64,000 bases of DNA. It comes from Ridgeia piscesae. Taxonomy: Eukaryota; Annelida; Polychaeta; Sabellida; Siboglinidae. Below the pieces are notes generated by a model. The model saw nothing but the letters and a program-made list of their open reading frames with translations. It ran no database searches and was not told where the DNA came from. The stretch is from contig JAODUO010000063.1 in the NCBI GenBank assembly GCA_025642075.2, positions 172,501 through 236,500 on the forward strand, given 5' to 3'. The position numbers were made by a program, and so were the translations under genes. Below, piece by piece: positions 1-18,366 of the stretch; within the stretch, counting starts at the first letter, position 1, and every line of letters begins with the position of its first letter.

Positions 1-125
1 CGTAGTTGGTTCCTGCCTGGCAGCGTAGTTGGTTCCTGCCTGGCAGCATAGTTGGTTCCTGCCTGGCAGCATAGTTGGTTCCTGCCTGGCAGCGTAGTTG
101 GTTCCTGCCTGGCAGCGTAGTTGGT
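1..125. repeat. 23-bp minisatellite, about 5.4 copies, running off the window edge
   Basis: Five tandem 23-bp units (core GTTGGTTCCTGCCTGGCAG) followed by a 10-bp partial unit. Units differ mainly at one position (cGtag / cAtag). The array continues beyond base 1, so its full size is unknown. It lies upstream of the first visible tetraspanin exon. Confidence 0.95.
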
Positions 126-464
126 GACTTGTTGTCTGACGACCTCATTCGTCCTCATTCCATGGCACATTAAAAAGTTCAAACGTCTCTTCTTCTTCTT
201 CTGCCACCTTCTGCCACCTCGTTTTCATTTCTTGGTCTATATCTACAAATTGTTAAGCAAACATTGAGCAATATTAAACACAACATTCACGAAAATTATG
301 AGTTTGCTAAACAAGTTTGAACGGAAGCAACTAATGAAGTGTTTCAGGAAATAAATATTCACCTTATTTTCCTTAGCGTTGTAACACAATAAATACTCAC
401 CTTATGTACCTCAGCGTTGTACAAAGTAACAACTAAATTGACTCATGCGTGTTGGTTGTTGCAG

Positions 465-6365
<5,901 letters not shown>

Positions 6366-6448
6366 GTCTGTAATAGCGTATATCTTACGGGGTTGTCAAA
6401 TACGCATTGCACCTCATTTGTTGACTAATAATGGTGCATATAACAGGA

Positions 6449-6674
<226 letters not shown>

Positions 6675-6689
6675 CCGTTTTCTGACGTA

Positions 6690-7870
6690 TTCAATCACGT
6701 CTCTAACATTTGTCTCTTTTTTACCCAGATGTTAATTTTTCTGTTCCGGTATATGCTATTTAACGTACTTCTTTCCATCTTCGTTTGTGCGGCTGCTAGC
6801 TTGTTCTTTGCTAGGCTTGCGAGTGCCCATGTTTCCGCGCCGTATGTCACTGCAGGAAGTACGTAGTAGTTGTAGACTTGTCTCTTCAACTTCAAGCGTG
6901 TTCCAATGTTACCCTTGACAATTTGCTGTCCACCCGGCCGCGACTCTTTTTAAATATCTTTGTCTTGGTTTTTTATTCTGGTGCAGTATCTCTGTCCCAT
7001 CATCACCGTTGTCTTCGACTTGTTCATCTTCACTCCTTGATTTTTATTTTCATCAGCTCGTGTTGTGGACAATATCAGCGCGCAGTTGCTCAGGGGTAGA
7101 GCATCGGGCTCTCGACTAAGAGAACCCGGGTTTGACATCTGTGCTGTGGTGTTAAAGCCTTGGGCAAGTTCTTTCACTCTACATTGCTCCAGTTCACTCA
7201 GCTGACTAAATGAGTATCTGGCCATAGACACTGGTGGATATGTGTACGAGCAGCCTTCGCACATTAATTGTAGCATGTGGGTAGATGCTTCCCAGAGTGT
7301 TTGATTGAACAGGTCTGCCAAGGAAGTAAAGTGTAAAAGTGCTTCGAGCAGTTCTGAGGACCGGATAGTGCGCTATATAAGAACTTACCGTTTATATTCT
7401 CGACTTCAGTGGCTTGTTGATTGCCTTGGCCACTCTTGGCGGGCTTTGTTGTATTATGTCTATGATGTTTTCACTCATGGTGTCGGTGTCATCTAGGTCT
7501 GTCTCGAATCAGTTTTTCAATTCGAGTTAGAATTCTTTGATCCTATTTGTGAGGTATCTACGTCTGGTGTCCTCAAGGTCGTCAGTTTTCCTTTTCCACC
7601 CCTATGACCAGTTTGATTTTGTTCATAGACAACCTGTGGTCACTTCAGATGTTGACATGGTTGATGACAGGTACGTCTGTGACGATGTCAGGTCTGTTTG
7701 TTAGGATGTAGTCAGTTTCTGTCTGTGACGATGTCAGGTCTGTTTGTTAGGATGTAGTCAGTTTCGGTATGCGTTACATCGTGGTATTCTTGATTTTGAA
7801 CATTTATGATGTTGCCCATTTCGTTTCGTTTCTCATTTCGAGCATAGATTTGGTCGTTGCTATTTTCGTA
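6690..7870 (-). mobile_element. RTE-like LINE remnant (minus), interrupted by a SINE
   Basis: On minus, 6895-6695 reads [21 protein letters not shown] followed by [20 protein letters not shown], the characteristic C-terminal block of RTE-group polymerases. Further 5' on the same strand, near 7770-7620, is DYILTNRPDIV-like sequence from the endonuclease domain. Both match the LINE at 22510-24060. The copy is deleted and frameshifted, holds a + strand SINE at 7077-7388, and contains a roughly 49-bp tandem duplication near 7665-7765. Confidence 0.75.
7077..7388 (+). mobile_element. tRNA-derived SINE, copy 1 (full length)
   Basis: The 5' head resembles a tRNA: GTTGCTCAGGGGTAGAGC (A-box region), CTCGACTAAGAGAACC, and GGGTTTGACATC (B-box-like). 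A family-specific body follows (CTCCAGTTCACTCAGCTG, GTTTGATTGAACAGGTCTGCC) and the 3' end is GCGCTATATAAGAACTTA. Related copies occur at 14046, 14391, 29465, 39748, 41683, 46580 and 56010. It is inserted into an RTE LINE, so it is younger than that LINE. Confidence 0.85.
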
Positions 7871-8071
7871 GGGTTTATTCTTTCCCTATTTTCGCATTGA
7901 ATCTCTCATCTTTATCATGTAGAGGTTTGGTTTCCCTAAACTCTCTGCCTCCAATTTGTAGCGCTTTGTTATGCACAGTACAAGTTCTGCTGTTTGCCTT
8001 CACTATATGGTCTTCCCATTTCCTGTTTATGAAATAGCCTACTCATGCTTTCCCGTTGTTTGCCCTATTTT

Positions 8072-8072
<1 letters not shown>

Positions 8073-8138
<66 letters not shown>

Positions 8139-8172
8139 GTATATATATTTTTATGTATATATATATATATAT

Positions 8173-8231
<59 letters not shown>

Positions 8232-8245
8232 TATATGATATACAT
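8073..8245. repeat. (AT)n microsatellite, interrupted
   Basis: TA dinucleotides with GT and TTTT interruptions. Overlapping ORFs are spurious. Confidence 0.97.
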
Positions 8246-8581
8246 ACAAATCCATATGGCTCGATATATACACCAGGCTGGGTAGATGCAGTTGCGAATT
8301 TGATGCGCCGTTTCTGTGATTGGTTTGATGACATTAAATGTTAACCATATACCAAATCGGTACGTCTATTATTTAATATAGTTATGAAGTACCTGTATAT
8401 TTACTATTCTATGTGGAGATTGGGTGCGTAAGCTGTGTTACCCAAGACAGTGCAGCGAACTGATGCAAACACGCTTATGCAACATTGTACTACACACGTA
8501 GTCGTGGCGAAACAATCGGGTTGCGTGAGTGACGTCATAAGGTGAAAGCCATTACAGACGCACACGTGCTTGTTTACGGCA

Positions 8582-8707
8582 ATGGCTGACAGTTGCAGCA
8601 GCAGCAGTGAAGAAGAACATGCAATGTTGTTCGGTGCATTGACTGTGCTGAAGCAAATTGATGACGAAGAAAAGAAAGAAAAACTGAAGAAACGAAAAAT
8701 GCTCTAA
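8582..8707 (+). CDS. 41-codon ORF, acidic/serine then lysine-rich, possible transposon-derived leader
   Basis: ATG opens an ORF reading MADSCSSSSEEEH and a lysine-rich end (KKEKLKKRKML) before TAA. A Ser/acidic start followed by a basic stretch resembles the N-termini of some Harbinger-type transposases and small nuclear proteins, but nothing diagnostic is present and the frame ends abruptly. I cannot assign it. It may be a fragment of a DNA transposon or noncoding. Confidence 0.25.
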   Translation: MADSCSSSSEEEHAMLFGALTVLKQIDDEEKKEKLKKRKML

Positions 8708-10880
8708 TGAAGGAAATTAAACTACCCCAGACGCAATACCACCTGCTGAGCGCCTTGGCCTTGCTGTAACTCTTCCCTTGTTAGCGACAAGTATATTACA
8801 TAATTATGTGAACGTCATGTTGACGTTTCGATTATTTGATTGCTTTAGTATAATGTTTGGCTTGACTTCAGCTATTATCGTTTATTTTATACGCATTAGC
8901 TGGACCTGTGCAATCTACAGAGAGCAGCAACCATCTGCAGATTGCGCAGGTAAGGCGTGTCTGTTTATTGACAAATAACCTGGACCTGATGGCCACGCGA
9001 ATATTGCTGCACGTTGCTAAACTTCAGACATAGCGTAGTCACAGTTTTGGTTTTATAGATTGCTTACCTACCAATGCATGTTATACAGAAATTAAATGCG
9101 GTGAGAACAAATGTTTTTCCATGAAGGTGGTGTAGACTGTAGGCACTAATTGTAATTAACGAGAAATTTTGATTTAGCATTTTTAACCATTTAAAATATT
9201 TATATGAAATATCAGATATACCACAAGGCCTGTATCAGTCATTTTTTGTAAATGCATTATTTATTATCCATAAAAGTAAACCCCCACATGAAAATAACCT
9301 CTCTTTTGTACATAAGAATATACTAATTACCAGGTTACCTGTCAATAAAGTAATGTTCACTTTTGTACACCGATTATATTCAGTGTATACATTTGTTTGA
9401 TAAATAAAAGGTTTGCATGGCCTTGTCGTGTCTTACATGCAACAGCTGTTACATGTACATGCAAGCATGTTAGTGGTTTATGGTCATCTTGGCGTAATTT
9501 TAAACGAGGTTGTCTGTTCCATGATTAGCTAGGGAAGATAATTCATCAACACTATGTCACTATGATCAGCAGTATATATTGATTATGATTATAATAAGTG
9601 TCGAATACACCTCAGTTTGCTTTACTATAATCCTATTTCAGAGAAAAAACAACCAAACGGATGGTGATAGGATTTGATGCTGACAATTAATAATCAAGTA
9701 ATGCAGTGATTGATTTACTACAAACTCTACGGAGGAATGATAATTTATCATGAATTTTTGTAACAGGAATCCAGGGCACATACATATTTGGAAGCCAATC
9801 AACCACACAAACATCTGTTCCGGAATGTGCCCCTTCCCGAAATAGTGCATGGTATGAACCTAATTTTGAACGTATATGTATATATAAATACATGTCAAAA
9901 ATATGCACCGAACACTTAGTCCACTCTGGAATTCCTCCAACCCTGATAAAATATAACCACTGCAATACTTGTGACTAGTAATGTTAGTTCAAACACATTT
10001 TTATTATAAATTCATGACATATGCCCTACAGGCAACAGTTACCAATTTCTTGAGTATCAGTATATAATTGGTCGTACAATACTACCATTGGGAAGATAAT
10101 CCCACATACATGTTCAGCAATCTATCTTGCACTGATATCATGAATTCAGTTAATAATAAATCTAATTACAGTACATACATAATTTTTTCATGTGTTAAAA
10201 CATTAATTAAATATATGAAAATCTCAGATAAAGCATTGTGGTTGCCCATAATATAAGAAATAAATTCCTTTTGATGTATAACAACCCATGGAAGGAAGCT
10301 GTGTGACCCTGACCATGTTTTGTACATGAAATGTTATTGTCTTGCATCTATGAACACAATACCAAACAATTTGGACCACACTTTTAGACACAGTGGATTT
10401 CACTATAAGGAATCTAAAATATATTGAGCAACTGCTTAGTTAAAAGGAACAATTGTGAAATCCCAATTGTTATTATTTAGTATTGCCACGAGAAATCCTC
10501 GGACGTTGTTCAATGAGCCACGAGCTTTCAGTTTAGCATGATACTACAGCCGAGAGATAGGCCAAGCTATCCGGATAACCTCTTTTCAGATCGCAACTGT
10601 CATCCAGCACAAATACCGAAGTAAACACAAAAACGCCGAATATTTCGCAAAGTTCTCTTTGGACTTGGCGAGTACCTCAGATTCCATTAGCGACTAAACA
10701 TGTTTAGCAACTAAACATGCTGATATAATAAACAAACTGAGGTACGTTCGCATTTCGCAAAATTAATTAAACTTAAATCAAATAACCGAACCAAAAATAG
10801 TTGAACACAAGAGGCAACTGCAACACACATACAAGTCTTAATTCATCGTATATAATTATAATGTATAAACAGATCCCCAC
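8708..10880. other. no gene recognised; A+T-rich noncoding sequence
   Basis: Both strands show only short ORFs with no known motifs. A small inverted repeat lies at 10669-10750 (GAGTACCTCAG and CTGAGGTACG arms). The rest looks like ordinary noncoding DNA. Confidence 0.6.
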
Positions 10881-10892
10881 ACTTGGCTACGC

Positions 10893-11150
<258 letters not shown>

Positions 11151-11192
11151 GTAAGAGAGAAGTGTGTGTGAGATGAAGCTGTGTGGTGGTTG

Positions 11193-11332
11193 GAACGAAC
11201 GAACGAACGAACGAACGAACGAACGAACGAACGAACGAACGAACGAACGAACGAACGAACGAACGCGACGACGAACGAACGAACGAACGAACGAACGAAC
11301 GAACGAACGACGAACGAACAAACGGACGAACG
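11193..11332. repeat. (GAAC)n microsatellite, about 140 bp
   Basis: GAAC tetranucleotide tract with one CGACG interruption, next to the TG tract. It lies about 260 bp beyond the stop codon of the sulfatase gene. Confidence 0.97.
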
Positions 11333-11591
11333 TATCTTGCATATATACATTAAATACATACATGCATACATTACATAGGTGCAATACACACACGCACACA
11401 CGCACGCACGCACGCAAACACAGCAACAACAAATATCATAGATGTATATTAACAATAAAAATCAGGATCAGCAGCAGAATTTCACATCACATGTACATTC
11501 ACAAGCTATTGAGAACGTTCAGAAATTTACCAAACAATAATTATCACATGTCACACCAGAAAATACCACGGAAATACAACAGTGGCGCCCT

Positions 11592-13139
11592 CTACGTGCG
11601 TGTGACGTCGGGCGGCAGAGCAGCCCTCCAGCCAGCCAACAGCGCCTCGTGGAGCCGCGCGACGACGGCACTGTACGCCCGGTCGGCGGCACTGTTGACG
11701 TTCTCGTCGGGGTCGACGTCGTGGTCGTACAGCTCGACGTGGCCGCGCGGGTATACCTTGCCGGGCAGGCGGTGCGGCGTCGGCAGGTCCTCGTAGGCCA
11801 TCCACTCGGTGTAGCGGTAGCGCTCCGTGCGCATGCTGTAGCCCATATACACGTTCGAGCCGACGTCCATGCGCGGGAACTGCGAGAACGCCGCCGCCTT
11901 CCAGCGGCGCGCGGGCGCGCGCATCAGCGGCACGAGCGACACGCCCTCGGCGCACGTGCGCACGGCCGACGAGTCTCGGGGGCAGAGCGGCACTGGCGGC
12001 AGGCCCGCGGCGTCGGCGAGCGTCGGGAACAGGTCGACGAACTCCGTCAGCCGATCGGTGACGACGCCGCCGTCGGTCTCGCCCGGCACGCGCACCATCA
12101 TGGGCGCGTGCGTCGCCAGCTCGAAGTCGGTGTGTTTGCACCACTCGCCGTGCTCGCCCAGCTGCCAGCCGTGGTCGCCCCAGAAGCTGATGATCGTGTC
12201 GTTGGCGAGCCCCAGCTCGTCGAGTGTCGCCACGACGCGGCCGACGAGAGAGTCGACGTACGATATCGTCGCGTAGTAGGCCCGGCGCAACTGGAGCACC
12301 TTCGACGGCGGCAGGGTCGTGTTGATGGCGCCGTAGCCGTACTTGTTCTTCACGTCGACATAGCTGCGCAACTCGTCGAAGTTCGACCACGCGATCTCGG
12401 GCAGATCGACCGGCGCGTACGCGTTGTCGGGAAGGCGTATTTCCGCTTCCGGGTAGTACTTGAGAAATCGAGCGGGGAAGAAGAACGGCAGGTGGGGACG
12501 ATGGAATCCGACGGCGACGAAGAAGGGCCGCTCGGCAGACCGGGCAGCGGGCGCCAGTCGCTTCAGCGTGGCGACGGCGTGGTCGGCGGTGATGTCGTCC
12601 AACAGCGGATGTTTCTCCACCTCGCTTTCCTTGGCCGCGTACCAGCTGTAGCGGGGGTACTTGCTCCAGTACTTGCTGTGCGCGTGGAAGTACTTCTCCG
12701 TCCACGACACCGGGTCGTCGTGACCGGACGCCATGCCCGGATGGAAGATCTTGCCCATGCCGACCGTCGCGTAGCCGTGCTCCTTGAAGTACTGCGGTAT
12801 CGTCGTGAAGTTGCCGCCGACGCGCCGGAAGTAGGCGATGAGGTCGTGCACGTGCGTCGTGTCGGGCCGCCTTCCGGTGAGCAGCGACGTGCGACTGGGC
12901 GAGCAGACGGCCTGCTGGACGTACGCGCGCCCCAGGAGCAGACTGCGACTCGCCAGAGCGTCGAGGTTGGGCGTGTGCATCTTCGGAGAGACACGTGACG
13001 GGAAGTGACGCCCGGCGTAGGCACCGAGCTGCGGCCTCATGTCATCAGAGACGAGAAACAGAACGTTCTTTCGTCTCGCCGCCGATGCGAAGCACGACAG
13101 CGCGGCGATACATCCAACCAGCAGCGTCACGCCCTTCAT
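11592..13139 (-). CDS. IDS: iduronate-2-sulfatase-like sulfatase, intronless
   Basis: A 515-aa protein that hydrolyses sulfate from iduronate-2-sulfate in dermatan and heparan sulfate, normally in the lysosome. I start at ATG 13139 because a signal peptide follows (MKGVTLLVGCIAALSCFASA); the upstream in-frame extension to 13274 looks like 5' UTR. Visible sulfatase features: SDDMRP (D32, D33), CSPSRTSLLTGRRP with C79 as formylglycine site, GKIFHPG (K130, H133), GFHRPH (H213), GDHGWQLGEHGEW (D322, H323) and K335. The spacing matches the metal and catalytic residues of iduronate-2-sulfatase. The C-terminal MGYSMRTERYRYTEW also matches that subfamily rather than arylsulfatases. The gene is one exon and strongly GC-rich, unlike the AT-rich surroundings, and vertebrate IDS has introns. 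A retrocopy, a lineage-specific intronless paralogue or a transferred gene are possible. The family is near certain; exact substrate is inferred. Confidence 0.92.
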   Translation of the reverse strand: MKGVTLLVGCIAALSCFASAARRKNVLFLVSDDMRPQLGAYAGRHFPSRVSPKMHTPNLDALASRSLLLGRAYVQQAVCSPSRTSLLTGRRPDTTHVHDLIAYFRRVGGNFTTIPQYFKEHGYATVGMGKIFHPGMASGHDDPVSWTEKYFHAHSKYWSKYPRYSWYAAKESEVEKHPLLDDITADHAVATLKRLAPAARSAERPFFVAVGFHRPHLPFFFPARFLKYYPEAEIRLPDNAYAPVDLPEIAWSNFDELRSYVDVKNKYGYGAINTTLPPSKVLQLRRAYYATISYVDSLVGRVVATLDELGLANDTIISFWGDHGWQLGEHGEWCKHTDFELATHAPMMVRVPGETDGGVVTDRLTEFVDLFPTLADAAGLPPVPLCPRDSSAVRTCAEGVSLVPLMRAPARRWKAAAFSQFPRMDVGSNVYMGYSMRTERYRYTEWMAYEDLPTPHRLPGKVYPRGHVELYDHDVDPDENVNSAADRAYSAVVARLHEALLAGWRAALPPDVTRT

Positions 13140-14040
13140 GGCACGGCGGTGATCTCGTGGGTCGTTGGGTCCGGCGGACAGCAGGGGCTGATGGGAGAAG
13201 CAACACAATTTTGACACAATATAGTATAATACAATAAAGTACAATAACACTATTATCCCGAAAGAAAAATTCATTTGCAGCGCTCGTGAAATACATAAAT
13301 AAAATAGAAGAAATACATATTAATACATTATTAAAACAGTATCCAAACCTTAATTATAATGAAATATAAAATAAAAAGCCAGTTAATCTGTACTATAATA
13401 ATTATAACTGTGGTCGTCGCATCACCATTCACAAGTGATACATACAGCATAGAAGACACATAATGAATGGAACTGTCAGGTCGTTGTCCTCGAGAAGCCA
13501 CAGACACAGACACGGGAATGAATGAATGACAAACGAGCATCTGTGATACTCTGATAGTTCTAAACGTTCTGGGCGAAGGCAGAAGCATGTGTTGTCGTTT
13601 AAAATACGAGTATTGGTATTTATAATTTGAGTGGCTTTCGGAATACACTACCAGCTTTTCATATAGAGTAGTGAGAGTAAACTGTTTCAAATCGGTCACA
13701 TTACTACTGAGGTTTACAATATCTTCACATCTTATTGTACCGTTACAAACTGCATACAGCCGTGGTATACCGAGGCAGTAAGTAATAACACATATGGTCA
13801 CAGGTCGGACGTTTTTGAGTCTCATATGGGTTTTGTTGGAAGATGTTAATGAACCTTGAGAGAGGGTAATGACTAAACGAGTCCAGTCTCTAAATGGATG
13901 GACGAGTGAAATTGGAGATCAGCATAGCAAATAGCTGTCACTTCATAAAAGTACGATATGGAGCATCACATGATTGTTAAATCTGATTCTTCATACAGTT
14001 AATTTCTTTAAAAAAAATCTTTCACCTTTGTTAGAACTAA
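13140..14040. other. 5' flank of the sulfatase gene; no other gene recognised
   Basis: AT-rich with short ORFs only. A 164-codon minus ORF at 13331-13825 has no recognisable motif. The promoter of the sulfatase gene should lie here, but I see no clear TATA or CCAAT arrangement. Confidence 0.55.
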
Positions 14041-14045
14041 ATAAA

Positions 14046-14160
14046 TGCTAAGTTCCTCGCAGTATCCAATCCTCAGGATTGCTCGAAGCGCTTTACTCCC
14101 TGGCTAACCTGTTCAATCAAACACCATCAAGGCTTCTCTGGGAATCTTCCAAACTACAGA
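14046..14160 (-). mobile_element. tRNA-derived SINE, copy 2 (3' part only)
   Basis: On plus it reads CTAAGTTCCTCGCAGTATCC then CTCAGGATTGCTCGAAGCGC and CCTGTTCAATCAAACACCATC, the reverse complement of the family 3' half. The head is missing. Confidence 0.75.
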
Positions 14161-14167
14161 AATGTAC

Positions 14168-14168
<1 letters not shown>

Positions 14169-14241
<73 letters not shown>

Positions 14242-14252
14242 TATATATATAT
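14169..14252. repeat. (AT)n microsatellite
   Basis: AT run with an AAATAAATAAATA interruption between two SINE fragments. Confidence 0.95.
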
Positions 14253-14390
14253 ACATTCTGACACATATGTTTTTGCTTTACCACAGTCTAATCAACATCA
14301 GTGATAGGAAATTCAACAAATTTATATAGTTGCAATGGTGTAGCCATATATAGGAAGAGATACACTGATTTGGTTGTAAAGGTAAAGAAA

Positions 14391-14655
14391 GGTAAGTTCT
14401 TATACAGCGCAGTAACCAATTCTCAGGATTGATCAAAGCGCTCTACACTACTTCCCTGGCAGACCTGTTCAAGGCCCTGGTTCAATCAGACACCATCTCA
14501 ACTTCTCTGCGAAGCATCCAGACGTACGCTACAATTAATGCACAAAAACTGCTTGTACACACATCCACCACTTGTCTATAGCCAGGCACTCATTTATACA
14601 GCTGAGTGAACTGGAGCAATGCACAATGACAAAACATGCCCAAGATTTTGGCACA
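14391..14655 (-). mobile_element. tRNA-derived SINE, copy 3 (lacks tRNA head)
   Basis: It begins on plus with GTAAGTTCTTATACAGCGCAG, the reverse complement of the family 3' end, and continues through CCTGTTCAAGGCCCTGGTTC and AGCTGAGTGAACTGGAGCAA. The tRNA-like head is not visible. Confidence 0.8.
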
Positions 14656-14659
14656 GGTG

Positions 14660-15525
14660 CATGGGCGTCCGCAGACAAAAATGCAGGGGGGTAATGTATT
14701 GTCCACTGATATATTTCAAAGCCTTGAAAAAAAGCTAATTCATTGATTTTCGCGGTTCCCGCGTCCCGCGCCCGGTGCCGGTATCGTCCGTGACAATGCC
14801 ATCGGCAATACGCACGCTGCTGTTGTCTGATTTTGCTTCCTCAACTGCAACTGTCTCAGGAGAGCTTTCATGAGTAACTGATACTCTTTTTAACCTGCAC
14901 AAGCAATGCCATCTGTTTGGGCAGCGAAATCAGCCTGTTTAGGCATAGTTGTGACTTTGATCACTCAATGGCAATGCAACGACCGATAATACACGCACAC
15001 CGCGACTGTGGCGCACCCAAGCGGACAAAGGTGTACCGCACTCCTAGCTGAAAAATAATAAAATCACTGAAACACAAATATCAGCAGCACGTTTGTGATC
15101 AAGCAAGGTAAGACCTATTGTTTTCAAATACATGCTATTTTTTTGTATGCAGTATTTGGGCACAGCATGCAGGGAAAAAGTGCAGCTGTTTTACTATGGA
15201 TTCCCGGGTGCTGAGGGAATCCCTGATTATATATATTATATATATGAGAAAGTCTGAGTGAGTTTTCATTCCAGGAGTATGAACCATACAGGTTGAATGG
15301 GTAGGCTTTAAGATTTAAGCTTGTCTCCAATGCTGCTGTAGTTAAATGTAAGGTACTTGGGTTAGACGTGTTGGTAGCAACAGCTGCAATGACGGACGTG
15401 GCATGGTCAAACATCAGCAAAAGGGACAGACTGATGTCCCCAAAAAGTGTCAGTACTGCAATGGACTACCCATTGGCTAATCAACAATGGTGACCATCAT
15501 GGGGTTGACATTTTGGGAGTTGCGT
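14660..15525. other. no gene recognised
   Basis: Short ORFs only, none with a recognisable domain. A 98-codon minus ORF at 15124-15420 has no family features. Confidence 0.5.
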
Positions 15526-15529
15526 AACC

Positions 15530-16160
15530 TTTAGTTTCGACTGTCAGTCGGCTGCGGAACTACGCTGAGAAGACAGTCTGGTGATTCTGCCTGCTTTTAA
15601 AAATTTATCCGTGTGATCTATACAATGCTGCCACCTCACGGACACTGGTTAATCCTGCCGTAATTTCTGTTTTTATAAACAACTGCAAATTTGTTCTTCT
15701 ATATATGTTTTGTTAATATAAGTTTAATTTTAAATAGTTTTTATAATACAGCATTATTTGATAAAAAGGTATCCTTATTTAATTTGTATGTTATCCGTGT
15801 AGGGCTAAACAATGCTGCCACCTCATGGATACTGGTTAATCCTGCCGTAATTCTTATTTATAAACAACTGTAAATTTGAATTTTTACTTATTTTTGTGTT
15901 AATATAAGTTCAATGTTGAATACCGGTACTTTTCATAGGATATCATTATCTTGTATATCGTTATTTTAATTTTTATTTCATAGTTGGCCTGAGAGCCAAT
16001 CAGCATCTCTACCCTAATCTGGGGTAAGACCGCCCTGGCGGTTAACAAATGCAGAGCATTAGTTTCCCCAGGCAGAGATGAGGGGCTAAAAATGCTGCCA
16101 CCTCACGGAGCCTGGGTAACCGAGGCTACGTAATCTTATAAACAGCACCATCTTTATCAA
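15530..16160 (+). repeat. interspersed repeat family B, copy 1, with internal duplication
   Basis: It contains CGCTGAGAAGACAGTCTGGTG, two copies of ATGCTGCCACCTCA..GG with ..TGGTTAATCCTGCCGTAATT (about 15628-15690 and 15810-15875), CATCTCTACCCTAATCTGGGG, and AGGGGCTAAAAATGCTGCCACC. The same order of blocks recurs at 21300-21700 and 43850-44145. It has no coding potential. The class is unknown to me (SINE, MITE or LTR derivative). Confidence 0.7.
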
Positions 16161-18366
16161 CTATCGGTCAATGCCAAATCTTTCAGGTTAAGGTGGCGTC
16201 CTCTAGTTTAGTTGATGTCTAGAAGACTTTAAAACAACACATTATACATTCGGACATATTGTTCTGACTTCAATTAAACAATAATTTTTATTTAACGAAA
16301 CCATTGGTGACATCAGTGTGCTCATTCAAGTGCTGGTGACTGACCCAGCAGTAGCTACAATGGTATATGTAAAATTCCCGACATGGCGGTGCAGGTTAAA
16401 ACTCCTCAAATGCTGAGAACGTTGGATGTTGAAATCCTATGAATAATGTATATTAACATTACCCAGAGACAGCTGATGCCTTTGGGATGCACTGACTGCT
16501 CACACCCTATTTGTATCTGTGACAATGACCAGTTTACATCAAAATTACGGAATAAAATTGGACTAAAATGGCATTTAAAAAGTCAATATCAGACCTTTTT
16601 TACTGGAAGTAGACTGATATGCCGAACACACAGTCACATACGCATCGAAAACAAAATAGGTGCAAAAACTGTTTTCCAAAAGGTCCTGATAATTTTGGCC
16701 ACTTAAGTCAAAGATACTCCATCTTCATAGCAACTTCCATGGAGCATACACAATGGTATAAGCCGTAACCATCAATACATTTATGTTGCCTTGTTCGGTT
16801 CTTACTAAGTGTAACATGTCTAAATTTGTAGAGGAAGGACTACTTTTTAAAGTCTTTTTAAATTAAGAAGGAACGGAATCAAGGACTGTTCAAGAGCAGC
16901 CTTAAACCCAACGACAGTGAATAAAGAGGAGAACAACAACAACGGTACGTTGTTTTTAAACCCTACCTCTGTTGCTATGCTATGGTTTCCCACTTACGCT
17001 GTCTAGTGTCTACTGGCAGTACTGCATCCTAACCGTACTCGCTACAGCCTCGGTAAACGATACGTTACCTAATTATCGTCCACGCACTTGCTCCACTCAG
17101 TCAGAATCAAAGTTTCTGGTCTATGTTTATCTTTTCAACATTAACATTTATTACCGCACTTTAGTCCATCAATATATATTTAATAAATATCACTCGATAT
17201 AACATTCACTCATGCTTTCACAGCTTATCCGGAGAAGTTTAAAAGCCAAGTACGATAGCGCCAGTACGATCGTCCAGTGACAGTGGGCGTACAGCATTGT
17301 TTGTGAAATGTTATACACTGTAAATAAATAATTGTCACGCGGCGTTTATTGGGTGACAGCCATGGATGCAAAATAATGCCATTCACTGTCACACATAACT
17401 AGGATTTTATGTTCGAAAAGCCAAACTCGGACGTCATGATAACTCGCGAAAATTACAAGGAAAAATTTGTTTTTTGCAGAGAAAGGAACATGTTGAATAA
17501 TTATGTTGTATATTATTTCAATACATACACCGCAAACTGAATGGTCGTCTGCTTCATGCAATTTGCTCGGAATCTGTTTTATTTCTTTGGATGAGCAAAG
17601 ATAATTATATTGGAATATAACATGGATGACATTAATATAAACGTACGACGATGGTTCATTGTACATTTGCATTAAAACTAACGACATGTCATTTAGCAAG
17701 TTTATTAAATCTCGATACATAATCAATACCACGAACGAAGTGCGACGACGCCGACGTGCGTCTCTGACTGTCACTGTGAATCTTCCTTATCATGATTTGA
17801 CAGTGATAGTCTGACAGTGGTAGTCCGTTACTGCCGATGACCAGTGTGGGTATGGGGCTATGGGTAATCTTCCAGTTAATTGGCCCAAATTATTACAGCG
17901 TTTTCAAAACGATTTTACAACCTTTTTATATGTATACTGTTTAGTATAATATATTCTACATCACTACCGGTACAAAGAAGGCTGATATCATTTTTTTAAA
18001 TTGTGTTTTATATAGATTTAATTTCTAGAGTCGATGTAAATATGCCAATGTCATCACAGAAGGATCAGCCTCAGGACTGCAATTTCGGTGCAAAGGCAAC
18101 TTCTTGAGTGTGCATTGCGAAGTTAAAATATAGAAAAAATTTGCAATATTATTTGTTTGAGGCCATGAGAGTGGTCATTGCCAGGGTGCTTTTTGTTCTC
18201 AGTGGTTCTTTTATGTCCCAAATTGAGACGGAATAAATATTTCATGTGATCACTGAGTCAAGATACACAGTCCCCAATGTTGAGAGCCAGGTTTTTACAC
18301 CGAAGTGTCAACATGCCTGCCAGGCAGATGTGCAAAACAACTACACTGTCATGTGCATCTAATATT

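Noticed and set aside
7080..7140. Possible genuine tRNA gene
   Set aside because: It has A- and B-box-like segments but no full cloverleaf, and the same head recurs fused to a common body in other copies, so it is a SINE head.
11649..12998. Antisense ORF of 449 codons and a 384-codon alternative-frame ORF over the sulfatase
   Set aside because: Shadows of a GC-rich coding sequence; the 560-frame on minus contains all sulfatase motifs and the others contain none.
13140..13274. N-terminal extension of the sulfatase frame starting at 13274
   Set aside because: The ATG at 13139 begins a clean signal peptide directly before the sulfatase domain; the extension is AT-rich UTR-like sequence.
13331..13825. 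164-codon minus ORF near the sulfatase
   Set aside because: No domain; low-complexity C-terminus (IIIIVQI..FIIIKV) suggests noncoding AT-rich DNA.
17346..17774. 142-codon minus ORF
   Set aside because: No recognisable domain, ordinary AT-rich composition and no splice or neighbour support; probably chance.
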